Of a stretch of 64,000 nt of DNA, positions 7,989 to 18,075 are shown piece by piece. Under the pieces are notes generated by a model, which was given only the letters and a program-made list of their open reading frames with translations, had not been told where the DNA came from and ran no database searches. Source of the stretch: Streptomyces cirratus (GTDB taxonomy: Bacteria > Actinomycetota > Actinomycetes > Streptomycetales > Streptomycetaceae); assembly GCF_014650775.1 (NCBI RefSeq), contig NZ_BMVP01000020.1:17495-81494 (forward strand). Direction: 5' to 3'. Position 1 is the stretch's first letter, and each line of letters begins with the position of its first letter. The translations under genes and the position numbers were made by a program.

Positions 7989-8280
7989 TCGCCCACCCTG
8001 TCACGACATGTGTTCCCGGCTGAAAGCGACGTTCTCGTACGTCCCGAACAGCCGGGCTGGAACAAGCGACTTCGAGCCTCGTTGCCACTGGTCAAGCGCG
8101 TGATGCGCGCGATGCGCGTGCCGGCGGCGGACACGGACCGGTCGCCGCCCGCTCCTGGCGGGCGGCCGGGGGCTGCTCCGAGAGGCCGGCGGGGACGCAC
8201 CGGCTCGGGGGGCCGCCGCGACGGATGGACGCGCCGGATACGAAGACCACGACCGGCCGGATCCATCGCGGTCGCGCGGT

Positions 8281-9048
8281 TCAGCCGTCCGCCGGGTGGA
8301 CCACCTCGACCCCCTGGTCCCGCAGCGCCTCGACCGCAGGGGAGTCGGCGGGGGCGTCCGTGACGACGAGGGCGATCTCCTCCATGGAGCAGATGCGGCC
8401 GAGCGCGGTGCGGCCGATCTTGTCGGCGGTGGCCACGAGGATCACGCGCTGCGCCGCGGCCACCGCGGCCCGCTTCACCTGTACGTCGTCGAGGTTGTAG
8501 GCGGTGGCGCCCTGGACCGGGTCGACGCCGCAGCAGCCCAGGACGAACGTGTCGAAGCACAGGTCCTTGAAGGTGCGCACGGGGGCCTCGCCGTAGAACG
8601 ACAGCTCCTCGGGCCTCACCTGCCCGCCCGGCATCACCAGGTGGATGCCGGATTGCGCGGAGAGGTCGAAGGCGGCGTGCAGGGAGAGGGGGGCGACGGT
8701 GAACTGCCGGCCGGCCATGGCCTTTGCGACGGCCACCGCCGTGGTGCCGGTGTCCAGGGCGACGGTCTCACCGTCGGTGAGTAGATCGACCACGGCGCGG
8801 GCCAGCCGCTCCTTGACCTGCGCCCCGGACATGGCCCGTACGGCATAGGGCGGCTCGACGCCACCGGGCAGGCTGCTCACGGCGCCGCCGCGGACCCGGC
8901 GCAGGGCCCCGCGGGATTCCAGCACCTCAAGGTCCCTCCGGATGGTCATCTCTGACGCCCCGGTGGCCTGGGCCAGCTCGGCGACCGTCGCGCGGTTCTG
9001 CTGCATGAGCAGCCCCACGACGAACTTGTGCCTCTCCATCACGTTCAT
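8281..9048 (-). CDS. DeoR/GlpR family transcriptional regulator
   Basis: 255 residues. The N-terminal winged helix has the DeoR signature (NRATVAELAQATGASEMTIR, RDLEVLESRGALRRVRGGAV). The C-terminal sugar-phosphate sensor domain shows the ISOCOT-type motif LTDGETVALDTGTTAVAVAK and GCCGVDPVQGAT. DeoR regulators normally repress an adjacent sugar-uptake or catabolic gene and are released by a phosphorylated sugar. It is divergent from an MFS transporter followed by a HAD phosphatase, which fits. ATG 9048 (or 9039) is preferred because the helix-turn-helix should begin near the N-terminus; a frame upstream to 9126 runs through the promoter. Confidence 0.9.
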   Translation of the reverse strand: MNVMERHKFVVGLLMQQNRATVAELAQATGASEMTIRRDLEVLESRGALRRVRGGAVSSLPGGVEPPYAVRAMSGAQVKERLARAVVDLLTDGETVALDTGTTAVAVAKAMAGRQFTVAPLSLHAAFDLSAQSGIHLVMPGGQVRPEELSFYGEAPVRTFKDLCFDTFVLGCCGVDPVQGATAYNLDDVQVKRAAVAAAQRVILVATADKIGRTALGRICSMEEIALVVTDAPADSPAVEALRDQGVEVVHPADG

Positions 9049-9172
9049 GTGTCTGCTTCTAGCACAGACTGAGCGCCGGAACACATCCATGTTCAATCCA
9101 ACCATCCAATCCGTTGAAACAAACATAGAAGATGAGTACTATGAACAATATGGTGTGAGATTCACGCCGCTG

Positions 9173-9191
9173 TGAACGTGTGAGACGTTCA
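9173..9191. promoter_or_regulatory. Probable DeoR operator
   Basis: TGAACGT-gtgag-ACGTTCA is a perfect 7-bp-arm palindrome 26 bases before the MFS start, in an unusually AT-rich intergenic region (9049-9217) between the divergent regulator and transporter. A second, weaker symmetric stretch (TTCAA...TTGAA, about 9092-9118) lies nearer the regulator. Confidence 0.55.
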
Positions 9192-9217
9192 TTCGCCTGT
9201 GAACAACGAGGAGTGCG

Positions 9218-10444
9218 ATGCCCGCCGCCAGTGAGGTCGACCCGCCGGAAGCGGCAAGCCCCTTCCTCACCACCGTCGCGATCATCGCCTCGTGCGTGGC
9301 GTTCGTGGTGATCGGCGCCCTGCAGGCGCTCTACGGCCCGGCGATCCCCGCCTTGCGGGCGGAGTACGGCCTCAGTCCCGCCGTCGCCGGGCTGAGCCTC
9401 AGCGCTCACTTCGTCGGCGCCCTGGCGGGTGTGCTGGTCTACCACCTGCTGCGGGGCCGGCTGAACAACCGCGTGCTCCTCGGCGGCTCGTACGTACTGA
9501 TGGCCGCCGGTGCAGCCGTCTTCGCCTTCTCCCCCGACTGGGCACTGGCCCTCGCCGGCACGTTCGTCATCGGCCTCGGCTTCGGCGGCATCGACTACGG
9601 CCTCAACCGGCTCTTCGCCGTCGGGTTCGGCCGGCGCAGCACCGCCATGCTCAACCTGCTCAACGGCCACTTCGGCGTCGGCGCCATCGCCGGCCCGGCC
9701 CTCATCGGCCGGCTCGGCGCGGACCACTACCCGGAGATCTTCCTCGGCATCGGCGTCGTCAGCCTGCTGATCCTCCTGACCCTGGGCGGGGTGGCCCCCC
9801 GCGAGCCGCAGTCGGCAACCGCCGAGGGCGCCTCGGCCGGCGGCGCTCGAGTACTCCCGATCATCGCGGCGTTCATCGGCCTCTACGTCCTGCACGTGGC
9901 CATCGAGACCGGCGTCGGCGGCTGGGAACCCACGCACCTCGAAGCCGTCGGGTACGGCGCCGCCACCGCCGCCACCGCGACCTCCGCGTACTGGGCGGCC
10001 ATGACCATCGGCCGGTTCGTGGCCGTTCCCCTCAGCCTCCGCTGGTCCGCGACCTCGATCCTGATCGTCTGCTGCGCGGGCATGGCCGGCTTCCTGCTCC
10101 TGGCCACGGTGCCGGTCCTCGCCCCGTACGCCTACTTCGGTGTCGGCCTGATGATCGCTCCGATCTTCCCGACCTGCCTGCCGTGGCTGAACCGCGCCGT
10201 CCCCAGCGTGGCCGCGGCCGGCGCCTACGTGATCGCCGCCTCGATGATCGGCGGAGTGGCCTTCCCACCGCTGTTGGGCGGCGTCATCGGCACAATGGAC
10301 GTGAGGACGCTGCCTCTGCTGCTGTTCGTGCTCGCCGTGCTCTGCGGCGTCTTCAGCCTGTGGTTGCGGCGCCATGCCCACGACCCAGTCGGGGTGGACC
10401 GCCCCAGCGAGAGCGGTCGCACCGACGCCGTCCCCGCCCCCTGA
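9218..10444 (+). CDS. MFS transporter, probably sugar
   Basis: 408 residues with about 12 membrane spans, no signal peptide and typical MFS gating motifs (YHLLRGRLNNRVLLGGSYVL after helix 2; GFGGIDYGLNRLFAVGFGRR around helices 4-5). The overall pattern is closest to the fucose/FHS-type sugar permeases, so a sugar or polyol substrate is inferred. GAGGAG lies about 7 bases before ATG 9218. It is divergent from a DeoR regulator with a palindrome between, and is followed 61 bases later by a HAD phosphatase, suggesting a transport-and-dephosphorylation unit induced by its substrate. Confidence 0.85.
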   Translation: MPAASEVDPPEAASPFLTTVAIIASCVAFVVIGALQALYGPAIPALRAEYGLSPAVAGLSLSAHFVGALAGVLVYHLLRGRLNNRVLLGGSYVLMAAGAAVFAFSPDWALALAGTFVIGLGFGGIDYGLNRLFAVGFGRRSTAMLNLLNGHFGVGAIAGPALIGRLGADHYPEIFLGIGVVSLLILLTLGGVAPREPQSATAEGASAGGARVLPIIAAFIGLYVLHVAIETGVGGWEPTHLEAVGYGAATAATATSAYWAAMTIGRFVAVPLSLRWSATSILIVCCAGMAGFLLLATVPVLAPYAYFGVGLMIAPIFPTCLPWLNRAVPSVAAAGAYVIAASMIGGVAFPPLLGGVIGTMDVRTLPLLLFVLAVLCGVFSLWLRRHAHDPVGVDRPSESGRTDAVPAP

Positions 10445-10505
10445 GTCCGATCCGCCGCATTCCCTTGCCCTGCGAAAAGACGAGGAACATGAGGAAGTCA
10501 CACCC

Positions 10506-11108
10506 ATGAAAGCCGTTCTCTTCGACCTGTTCGGCGTCATCGCCCGGGTCCAGTCGGCCGAGTCGCAGGGCGTCCTGGAGCGCACGGCCGGCTGCGACCC
10601 GGACCGCTTCTGGGAGGCGTACTGGTCGCAGCGCCCGCCGTACGACCGCGGCGAACTGGACGGTCCCGCCTACTGGCAGAAGGTCTGCGCGCGGCCGGGC
10701 GTCCCGCTCGACGCCCGCCTCACCGCGGATCTGATCGCCGCCGACCTCGCCAGCTGGAGCGGGATCGACCAGCGCATGGTGGAGCTGCTCGGCCTCCTCG
10801 ACGACCAGGGGTTCGTCCTCGGGCTGCTCTCCAACATCCCGGAGGAGCTGGCCGCCCGGTTCGAGGCGACCCAGCCCTGGATGGGGAGGTTCGCGGTCCG
10901 CGGCCTCTCCTGCCGGATCGGCAGCGCCAAACCCGAGGCCGCCGCCTACCAATGGTGCCTGCGCGCCCTCGGACTGCCTCCCCAGGACGTCCTGTTCGTC
11001 GACGATCGGGCCGAGAACGTGCGGGCAGCCCGCGAACTCGGCATGCAGGGACACGTCTTCACCTCGCCGGAAGGGCTGCGTGCCGTGCTGGAGGCCCCGT
11101 CGCCGTGA
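10506..11108 (+). CDS. HAD-superfamily phosphatase (HAD-IA)
   Basis: 200 residues with the four HAD motifs. Motif I is VLFDLFGVIA with the nucleophile Asp followed by Leu-Phe rather than the usual Asp-x-Asp, motif II LLSNIP, motif III the Lys in GSAKPEAAAY, motif IV VLFVDDRAENVRAA. The changed second motif-I position (Asp to Phe) matters, because that residue is normally the acid/base for phosphatase turnover; several HAD-IA dehalogenase-like proteins share this. GAGGAAG precedes ATG 10506. It follows the MFS transporter and is probably co-transcribed. Confidence 0.85.
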   Translation: MKAVLFDLFGVIARVQSAESQGVLERTAGCDPDRFWEAYWSQRPPYDRGELDGPAYWQKVCARPGVPLDARLTADLIAADLASWSGIDQRMVELLGLLDDQGFVLGLLSNIPEELAARFEATQPWMGRFAVRGLSCRIGSAKPEAAAYQWCLRALGLPPQDVLFVDDRAENVRAARELGMQGHVFTSPEGLRAVLEAPSP

Positions 11109-11205
11109 CGGCGACGACGCAGCTCTACGGTTCGTCGGCCAGCCCCAGCCCGGTCGGCCGGACCCGGGCGGGCGCGTCGGGCGGGGGCGGGACCTGCCGT
11201 CGGCC

Positions 11206-12744
11206 TCAGTTGGGAATGGAGCAGTTGGGGTCGGGGGCGCGGCCCGCGGGCCAGGCGATGCCGTCGAAGGCGGCCGTCTTGCTCGCCGGGTCGAGATGGA
11301 CGATGGAGACGGCCTTGTTGTACGGGTTGCCGTACTGGTCGAGGCAGATCCAGCCGCTGGCGCCCTCGACCCGGTTGTTGCCGTGCAGCCGCAGCCAGCT
11401 GTCGGCGACCTCGGAGAGGGACGGCATCTTCACGCTGCCCACGGCGTCGTTGCGGATGCCCGCGATGGCGGTGGAGACCGCGTCGTAGGTGATGATGACG
11501 CGGCCGTCGGAGAGGTTGGCGGGGCCGATCGAGTCGGGCTCCTTGGTGCCGAACTTCTGGACCAGGTCGGTCAGCTCCTGCAGCGCGGCCTTGGAGCCGC
11601 CGGTCGGCGTCGTGCTTCGCTCCCCCCAGGCTTCGGGGTGGGCAAGGCCCGGGTAGCGAAGGGTGATGCCGGCGCCATTGGTGAGGGCGCCCCACTGGTC
11701 GGCGAACTTCTCGTCGACCGTCAGGGTCGAGGCGTGCGAACCGCTGATGACGGTGTAGTGCTTGTTGCACTTGCGGTTGCTCAACTCGACGAGGAAGAGA
11801 CGCAGTTGTACCGGCCGGCCGGCGAAGTAGAGGGTCTTCGCATCGGAGGAGCAGATGTCCGGCACCATCTGGTGGAAGTCGTTCGCGAGGTTGCCCTCGT
11901 CGTTGAAGTCGGGCGGCGACCGGAACGTCTCCGGGGCGTTGGGCGCGCCCTTGGCCAGCTTCTCGAAGGTCTGGCGCAGGCTGGCCAGGTAGTTGTCGCC
12001 CTCGCGGATGTCCTCGACCACCAGCGTCTCTGCGGGCTTGATGTCCGACCCGTACGCGGCGAGGGCGTCGGCCTGGTCGGTGTTGCCGGGGGCGATCCGG
12101 GCCAGGCCCGGGTAGCGGTGCGGGTCGGCTGCGGTGTTCTTGATGTCGTCCGCGGTCATGGGACCCGCGACGACCGGGATCCCCTTGTCCTTCGTGAGGT
12201 AGCGGACGGCCTCTTCGGTCTCGGTGATGCTGATGTTGATGCCGGCGACGGCGCGCAGGTTCTCCTTCTTGTCGGCCGCGGCCCGCGCGAGCTGGTCGGC
12301 GACGGTACGCCACTGCTCGTAACCCCGGCCGGGGTTGGCGAGCACCAGCCGGATGGGCGGCTGCTTGCCGTTGGCCTGGTGGTTGGCGCGGTACTGGGCC
12401 AGATAGGCGCCCTGCACCTGCTCGACGTACTCCTGCTGCTCCGCTTGGGTGTCGGAGATCATGGGGATCATCAGGGCGACCGTGGCTGGTGACTTCCCTG
12501 CGACGCTGTCGTTCTCCGCCTTGATGCGGCCGGTGACCTGCTTCAACGACGGGGCGAATAAGAAACCGCCGTCGGTGACGCCGACGCACTCGTGCCGGGG
12601 GCCCCGCTTCGCCACGCCGGGGGCGCAGGCCGGGTCCTCGGCGAGCCACCGGTCGTAGGAGACGTAGCCGCCGGTTCCCAGGACGACGGCGACGGCGGCG
12701 ATCAGCAGGGCGCGGTTCAGCGGTCCGGCGGGCCAGAGTGTCAT
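11206..12744 (-). CDS. Membrane-anchored periplasmic-binding-fold (type I) protein
   Basis: 512 residues. One N-terminal membrane helix at about 10-28 (LLIAAVAVVLGTGGYV) with a short Arg-containing head, no lipobox. The outer part reads as a type-I periplasmic-binding fold (Leu/Ile/Val-receptor-like): PATVALMIPMISDTQAEQQE, RLVLANPGRGYEQWRTVADQ, VAGINISITETEEAV, KGIPVVAGPMTADDI, and SDGRVIITYDAVSTAI. It therefore resembles an ABC binding protein, but there is no permease or ABC ATPase nearby. The gene before it encodes a STAND-like P-loop protein and the two overlap by ATGA (12741-12744), so they are translationally coupled. A 48-base palindromic insert (11614-11661) adds a loop of about 15 residues. 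Function unknown; ligand sensing is inferred. Confidence 0.8.
   Translation of the reverse strand: MTLWPAGPLNRALLIAAVAVVLGTGGYVSYDRWLAEDPACAPGVAKRGPRHECVGVTDGGFLFAPSLKQVTGRIKAENDSVAGKSPATVALMIPMISDTQAEQQEYVEQVQGAYLAQYRANHQANGKQPPIRLVLANPGRGYEQWRTVADQLARAAADKKENLRAVAGINISITETEEAVRYLTKDKGIPVVAGPMTADDIKNTAADPHRYPGLARIAPGNTDQADALAAYGSDIKPAETLVVEDIREGDNYLASLRQTFEKLAKGAPNAPETFRSPPDFNDEGNLANDFHQMVPDICSSDAKTLYFAGRPVQLRLFLVELSNRKCNKHYTVISGSHASTLTVDEKFADQWGALTNGAGITLRYPGLAHPEAWGERSTTPTGGSKAALQELTDLVQKFGTKEPDSIGPANLSDGRVIITYDAVSTAIAGIRNDAVGSVKMPSLSEVADSWLRLHGNNRVEGASGWICLDQYGNPYNKAVSIVHLDPASKTAAFDGIAWPAGRAPDPNCSIPN
11614..11661. repeat. Small palindromic insert inside a coding region
   Basis: CTTCGCT at 11615-11621 and AGCGAAG at 11655-11661 flank CCCCCCAGGCTTCGGGG. 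Within the protein it encodes an out-of-character loop (HPEAWGERSTTPTGG). It looks like a small palindromic element of the REP/MITE type inserted in frame. Confidence 0.4.
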
Positions 12745-14843
12745 GGGCGGGGCTCTCCGTAGGTCGGCAGATCGGGTGCCTGGATCCAGCGGTTCAGCAA
12801 CCGGGGCCACTGCTCGTAGGCCTGGTAGAAGACCTCCTGGGGGCCGACGGTGCTGTTCTGGGCCAGGGTGAGCAGCTGCAGCCGGACTGCGCCGACTTTC
12901 CTCGGGTCGGGGTGTGCGAGGGGGTGCGACTGCCGCCACAGGTTGAGGACGAGGAGCTGCACGGCTTGGCGCACGGGGTCGTTGTCGGCCGGGAGCCGGT
13001 CTTCCACGGGATCCGCAGCCGGGACGGCCGGATGCTCCGGGGGATGCGGTGCGGCGCAGACCAGGTTGAGAGTGGCGAGCCACCCCGGCGCGTCCTGCTC
13101 GGCCAGGCGGCTGTGCAGGGCGCGCACGACGACGTCGGTGTCACCGATCGCGAGCGAGTGGTGCAAGTAGCAGGCCTCGCGCGGGTCGGCGGCGCCCGGC
13201 GCGTACAGGAGGCGCAGCCGCCGGTGGCTGCTCCGCCAGTCCCCGCCCCCGGGCGCCGCGCCGGTGCGGGTGCGGAGGTCGTGTACGAGCAGGGCCCGCA
13301 GGGTGGGATCACCGACGAAGGGGCCGCCGGTGCCGGGCCAGGGGTGATGGCTCCAGCAGTCCTTCCGCAACAGGCGCTTGGTTTGCGCGACCGGCACTCT
13401 GGCGGTCGCCGCCGCGGGCTGTCCGTCAGCTCCGTGCGGCACGTGGTCGGCGTCGAGCGCGTGGGCGGCCGCGTCGTCGAGAGCCGGGGTGTAGGAGGCG
13501 AGGCGGGCCCGGGTCTCGGCGTCGGGGATCAGGAGCCGGAGCAGCCGCTCGTACACGGGCAGCGTCGGCCCGTCTTCGAGCGGCAGCTCGAGCGGCAAGT
13601 CGAGCAGCGCGCCGTGGTCGACGGGCTCATGGAGACCGATCTTCTGCCGGACGGACAGCACCAGGGCGTGGGCCATCCCGGCGCGCCCGGCGCTGAGCCG
13701 GTGGATCACGTGGGCGGTGTCGGGCCCCGGCCGGTTGTCGCCGAACATCTCCTTGACCTCGTCGAGGTCGAGCTGTGCCATCGGCAGCCTCAGCACCCAG
13801 CCGGCCGCCGTCTGGGGCCTTTCCTGCCGCCAGTACGGGCCCGCCGCACTCCTCGTCGACGGGGCGGTGCCCTCGGAGTCGGGCACGGCGGACTCCTGGG
13901 CGAGGGCCGCCGCGACGACGCCGGGGCGCGTACGCGTGGGCTCGTCGTGCCAGGCGCGGGTCAGCGCGTCCAGGACCGTCACACCCAGCGGGGTGTGGAC
14001 GTTGTCCAGGAGCAGCAGCGGGCGCGGCACCCGGTTCTTGAGGCGCATCCAGGTGTAGTGGTCGGCCATGTCCTCCAGGAGCGCGGCCACCAAGTGGTGC
14101 TCCGCCCGCCGCCGGTCGCCCCCGTCGCCGCGGAAACACAGGGCGAGATCCGTCAACTGGGCGTGTCCGTCCCCCTGCGGGCCGACCCGACGGCCGGCCC
14201 ACCACCCCAGGCCCTGCTTGTTGGCGCGCGGACCGAGCAGTTCGGTGGTGACGATGTCGGTGAGCGGCCCCACGAGTTCGCTCACCCCGGGTCCCAGCCC
14301 CGCTGCGGCGGTGACGCCTTGGGTGACCTGTCCGATCCAGCCCGCCACCCGCTGGTTGCGCGCCTGGAGGTCGGGCTGGCTCTCCCGCAACAGGCCCGCG
14401 AGGCGGCGACGGGCGGCCTGGAGCTCGGCGGGCTGGACGTCCTCGGACTGCCAGCTGGTGACCGCGAGCAGCCCCTGGGTGAGCCGGGGGAAGGACAACT
14501 TCCCGGCGAACTCGTTCGGCTTCCGGCTCAACCCGTCCATGAGGTAGAAGAGCAGGTCCGAGGTGCGCGAGGCGTTCGCCGTGGTCTCGTCGGCCAGGGA
14601 GGCGAGCCCCGGCTGGCCGAAGTCCGCCGCCCCGAGGTCTGCGTACGCCTGCGGTATGCGCTGCGCGTATCGCTTCGAGAGCTCCTTCAGCAGCGCGGTC
14701 TTGCCGGTGAGCCGCCCGCCGCCGCACTCGATCAGCAGCGGAGTCCCGCCCGGTATCCGCAGCCGGGCGGCTCCTTGCGATTCCAGCCCCACCAGTGAAG
14801 GCACGATGGCATCGAGCACTGCCGCCCGTCCGTACAGCGTCAC
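12741..14843 (-). CDS. STAND-like P-loop NTPase paired with binding-fold protein
   Basis: 700 residues, soluble. A P-loop sits at residues 41-49 (GGGRLTGKT, reading as Gly-rich loop plus Lys-Thr) and a Walker-B strand at 275-280 (PLLLLDNVHT). The segment between them contains a helical insert. The rest is helix-rich without recognisable WD40, TPR or ankyrin repeats. This fits a STAND-like or AAA-like signalling NTPase rather than a metabolic enzyme. The start at ATG 14843 is the first in frame. It overlaps the next gene (membrane-anchored binding-fold protein) by 4 bases. The pair recurs in other Streptomyces as I recall, described only as hypothetical. The idea that the receptor passes a signal to the NTPase is inference. 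Confidence 0.75.
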   Translation of the reverse strand: MTLYGRAAVLDAIVPSLVGLESQGAARLRIPGGTPLLIECGGGRLTGKTALLKELSKRYAQRIPQAYADLGAADFGQPGLASLADETTANASRTSDLLFYLMDGLSRKPNEFAGKLSFPRLTQGLLAVTSWQSEDVQPAELQAARRRLAGLLRESQPDLQARNQRVAGWIGQVTQGVTAAAGLGPGVSELVGPLTDIVTTELLGPRANKQGLGWWAGRRVGPQGDGHAQLTDLALCFRGDGGDRRRAEHHLVAALLEDMADHYTWMRLKNRVPRPLLLLDNVHTPLGVTVLDALTRAWHDEPTRTRPGVVAAALAQESAVPDSEGTAPSTRSAAGPYWRQERPQTAAGWVLRLPMAQLDLDEVKEMFGDNRPGPDTAHVIHRLSAGRAGMAHALVLSVRQKIGLHEPVDHGALLDLPLELPLEDGPTLPVYERLLRLLIPDAETRARLASYTPALDDAAAHALDADHVPHGADGQPAAATARVPVAQTKRLLRKDCWSHHPWPGTGGPFVGDPTLRALLVHDLRTRTGAAPGGGDWRSSHRRLRLLYAPGAADPREACYLHHSLAIGDTDVVVRALHSRLAEQDAPGWLATLNLVCAAPHPPEHPAVPAADPVEDRLPADNDPVRQAVQLLVLNLWRQSHPLAHPDPRKVGAVRLQLLTLAQNSTVGPQEVFYQAYEQWPRLLNRWIQAPDLPTYGEPRP

Positions 14844-15148
14844 CCTGACCCCCAGTCATGCGGCTCGATGGCGCACCGCCGCCGCATGGAAAGGAGCGTA
14901 AGGGGACGGCTACACGTCGCAACCGGCATTCGACGAAGCCGCACCTCGCGGTTACGTTTTCGTGACCCACAGTGGGCGGAACACTCCTTTGGCCCCTTGT
15001 GTCGCTGTCATCGCCACGTCCCCACAGGCACACCGGTCCAGACCCCGGAACCGTATGCCGTTGTCGAACCGCGTAGTGCGCACCCGTCTGGCGTGGTGGG
15101 AACGCCTCGCGGAGCGAGGTGAAACCGCACCGCGCCCACGTCGGCCGG
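14844..15148. other. Intergenic, no gene seen (305 bp)
   Basis: Holds the upstream region of the STAND-like operon. Short open frames exist but none has a ribosome site or family resemblance. Confidence 0.5.
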
Positions 15149-15433
15149 TCACGATGGTGGCGAGGTCCCGGATGGAGCGTCCGAGGGCGGCGGGAGGCCG
15201 CGTGCTCCTTTGAGCTTGGCGCAGCTGGGCTTCACAGCCGTAAGAGTGGCGCAGGTGAGATCCGCGTCCGTGAGGTCGGCCTTCGACAGGTCGGCATTGG
15301 TCAGGTCCGCCCCAGACAGACCGGCATGCGCCAGGTCCACTCCCGAGAGATTCGCATCGCTGAGGTCTGCTCCCGTGAAAATCGTTCCGGGCGGGAGGAT
15401 GGCCCCCCTCTTCGTACGGATGCGCGGGCTTCC
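15149..15433 (-). pseudogene. Pentapeptide-repeat protein, 5' truncated
   Basis: The minus-strand frame reads RGAILPPGTIFTGADLSDAN, LSGVDLAHAGLSGADLTNAD, LSKADLTDADLTCATL: at least nine consecutive A(D/N)LXX pentapeptides, which form a right-handed square helix. The frame ends at a normal stop but has no start; its N-terminal side runs into IS110 sequence at about 15435, so an insertion or rearrangement removed the 5' part. Confidence 0.75.
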
Positions 15434-15435
15434 GG

Positions 15436-15965
15436 CCCCGGAGATCTGGCCGGCGAAGCGACGAGGACCAGCAACCGGCTGCGGGCCTGCTCACACAAAT
15501 CCACCCATCACTGGAACGGGTGCTGGGCCCGCGAGTGCAGCACCCGGCGGTGCTCAAGCTCCTCGACCAGTTCGGCTCCCCGGCCCAGATCCGCACAGCC
15601 GGACGCCGTCGGCTCGTGACCTTGATACGACCAAAAGCACCGCGAACGGCCGGGCGACTGGTCGAGCACATCTTCACCGTGCTCGACGAGCAGACCGTCG
15701 TCGTCCCGGGCACGGATGCGGCCGCACTGATCGTCCCCAGCCTCGCCGGCTCGCTCCAAGCCGTGCTTGACCAGCGAAGACTCCTCGACCGCCCACCTCG
15801 CCGCCTACGCCGGCCTCGCCCCAGCGACCCGCAGTCCCGGCTCGTCAATCCGCGGCGAGCAACCGTCCCGCCGCGGAAACAAGCAGCTCAAAGGGGTTTT
15901 CTTCCGTGCTCTTCGCGATGCTCCGCGACGGCACCTTCTACGAACCCCAACCCGCCCCCACGGGT
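15436..15965 (+). mobile_element. Decayed IS110-family transposase
   Basis: Three blocks of an IS110-type transposase are joined by frameshifts and deletions. Block 1 (about 15436-15780) reads EATRTSNRLR, then after a frameshift near 15480 LTQIHPSLERVLGPRVQHPA, KLLDQFGSPAQIRTAGRRRL, VTLIRPKAP. Block 2 (about 15781-15900) gives SSTAHLAAYAGLAPATRSPG and SSIRGEQPSRRGNKQLK, the conserved Ser-containing C-terminal region. Block 3 (about 15903-15965) gives FAMLRDGTFYEPQPAP, the usual C-terminus. The N-terminal DEDD catalytic part is missing, so it is inactive. No flanking repeats seen, as expected for IS110. Confidence 0.85.
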
Positions 15966-16041
15966 TGACGAAACCCATAGGGCCTCCCGAACACCCCGTC
16001 TGCCAGGCCGTCGCCGCCGCTGCGCTCCCCCGTGGTCATGC

Positions 16042-16332
16042 CTATTCCTCCGGCGGTGTGGGCTGCTGTTCGGCACCCTCGAACAGGTAGGCGTAGAGCG
16101 CCTGAAGATAGGCCCGCAGGCTCTCCACATCCGGAAATTCGATGTTGGTCAGCCGCTCATATTCCGGCGGACCGAACGATTCGTCCTGAAGCACATGCTT
16201 GAGGCCTTCACGAACTGCCTCCACATAGGATTCGTTGAACGACATCAACGTGCGACGGAGGTAGCCGCTCGTGTCGTATCCCTGCTCGGAATCCAGGTAT
16301 GTGCTGAGGAAACCCTCGAAGCGCTTGTCCAT
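16042..16332 (-). CDS. Putative immunity protein for the adjacent toxin
   Basis: 96 residues, acidic and mostly helical: MDKRFEGFLSTYLDSEQ, LRRTLMSFNESYVEAVREGL, VESLRAYLQALYAYLFEGAE. No family recognised. Its place, 12 bases after the stop of a gene with a polymorphic-toxin layout, its size and its acidity are those of dedicated immunity proteins that bind and block a basic nuclease. GAGGAG lies upstream of ATG 16332. It is the last gene of a four-gene operon. Base composition is somewhat less GC-rich than the genes upstream, a common sign that toxin/immunity cassettes are exchanged. Confidence 0.65.
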   Translation of the reverse strand: MDKRFEGFLSTYLDSEQGYDTSGYLRRTLMSFNESYVEAVREGLKHVLQDESFGPPEYERLTNIEFPDVESLRAYLQALYAYLFEGAEQQPTPPEE

Positions 16333-16344
16333 ACACCTGCTCCT

Positions 16345-18071
<1,727 letters not shown>

Positions 18072-18075
<4 letters not shown>

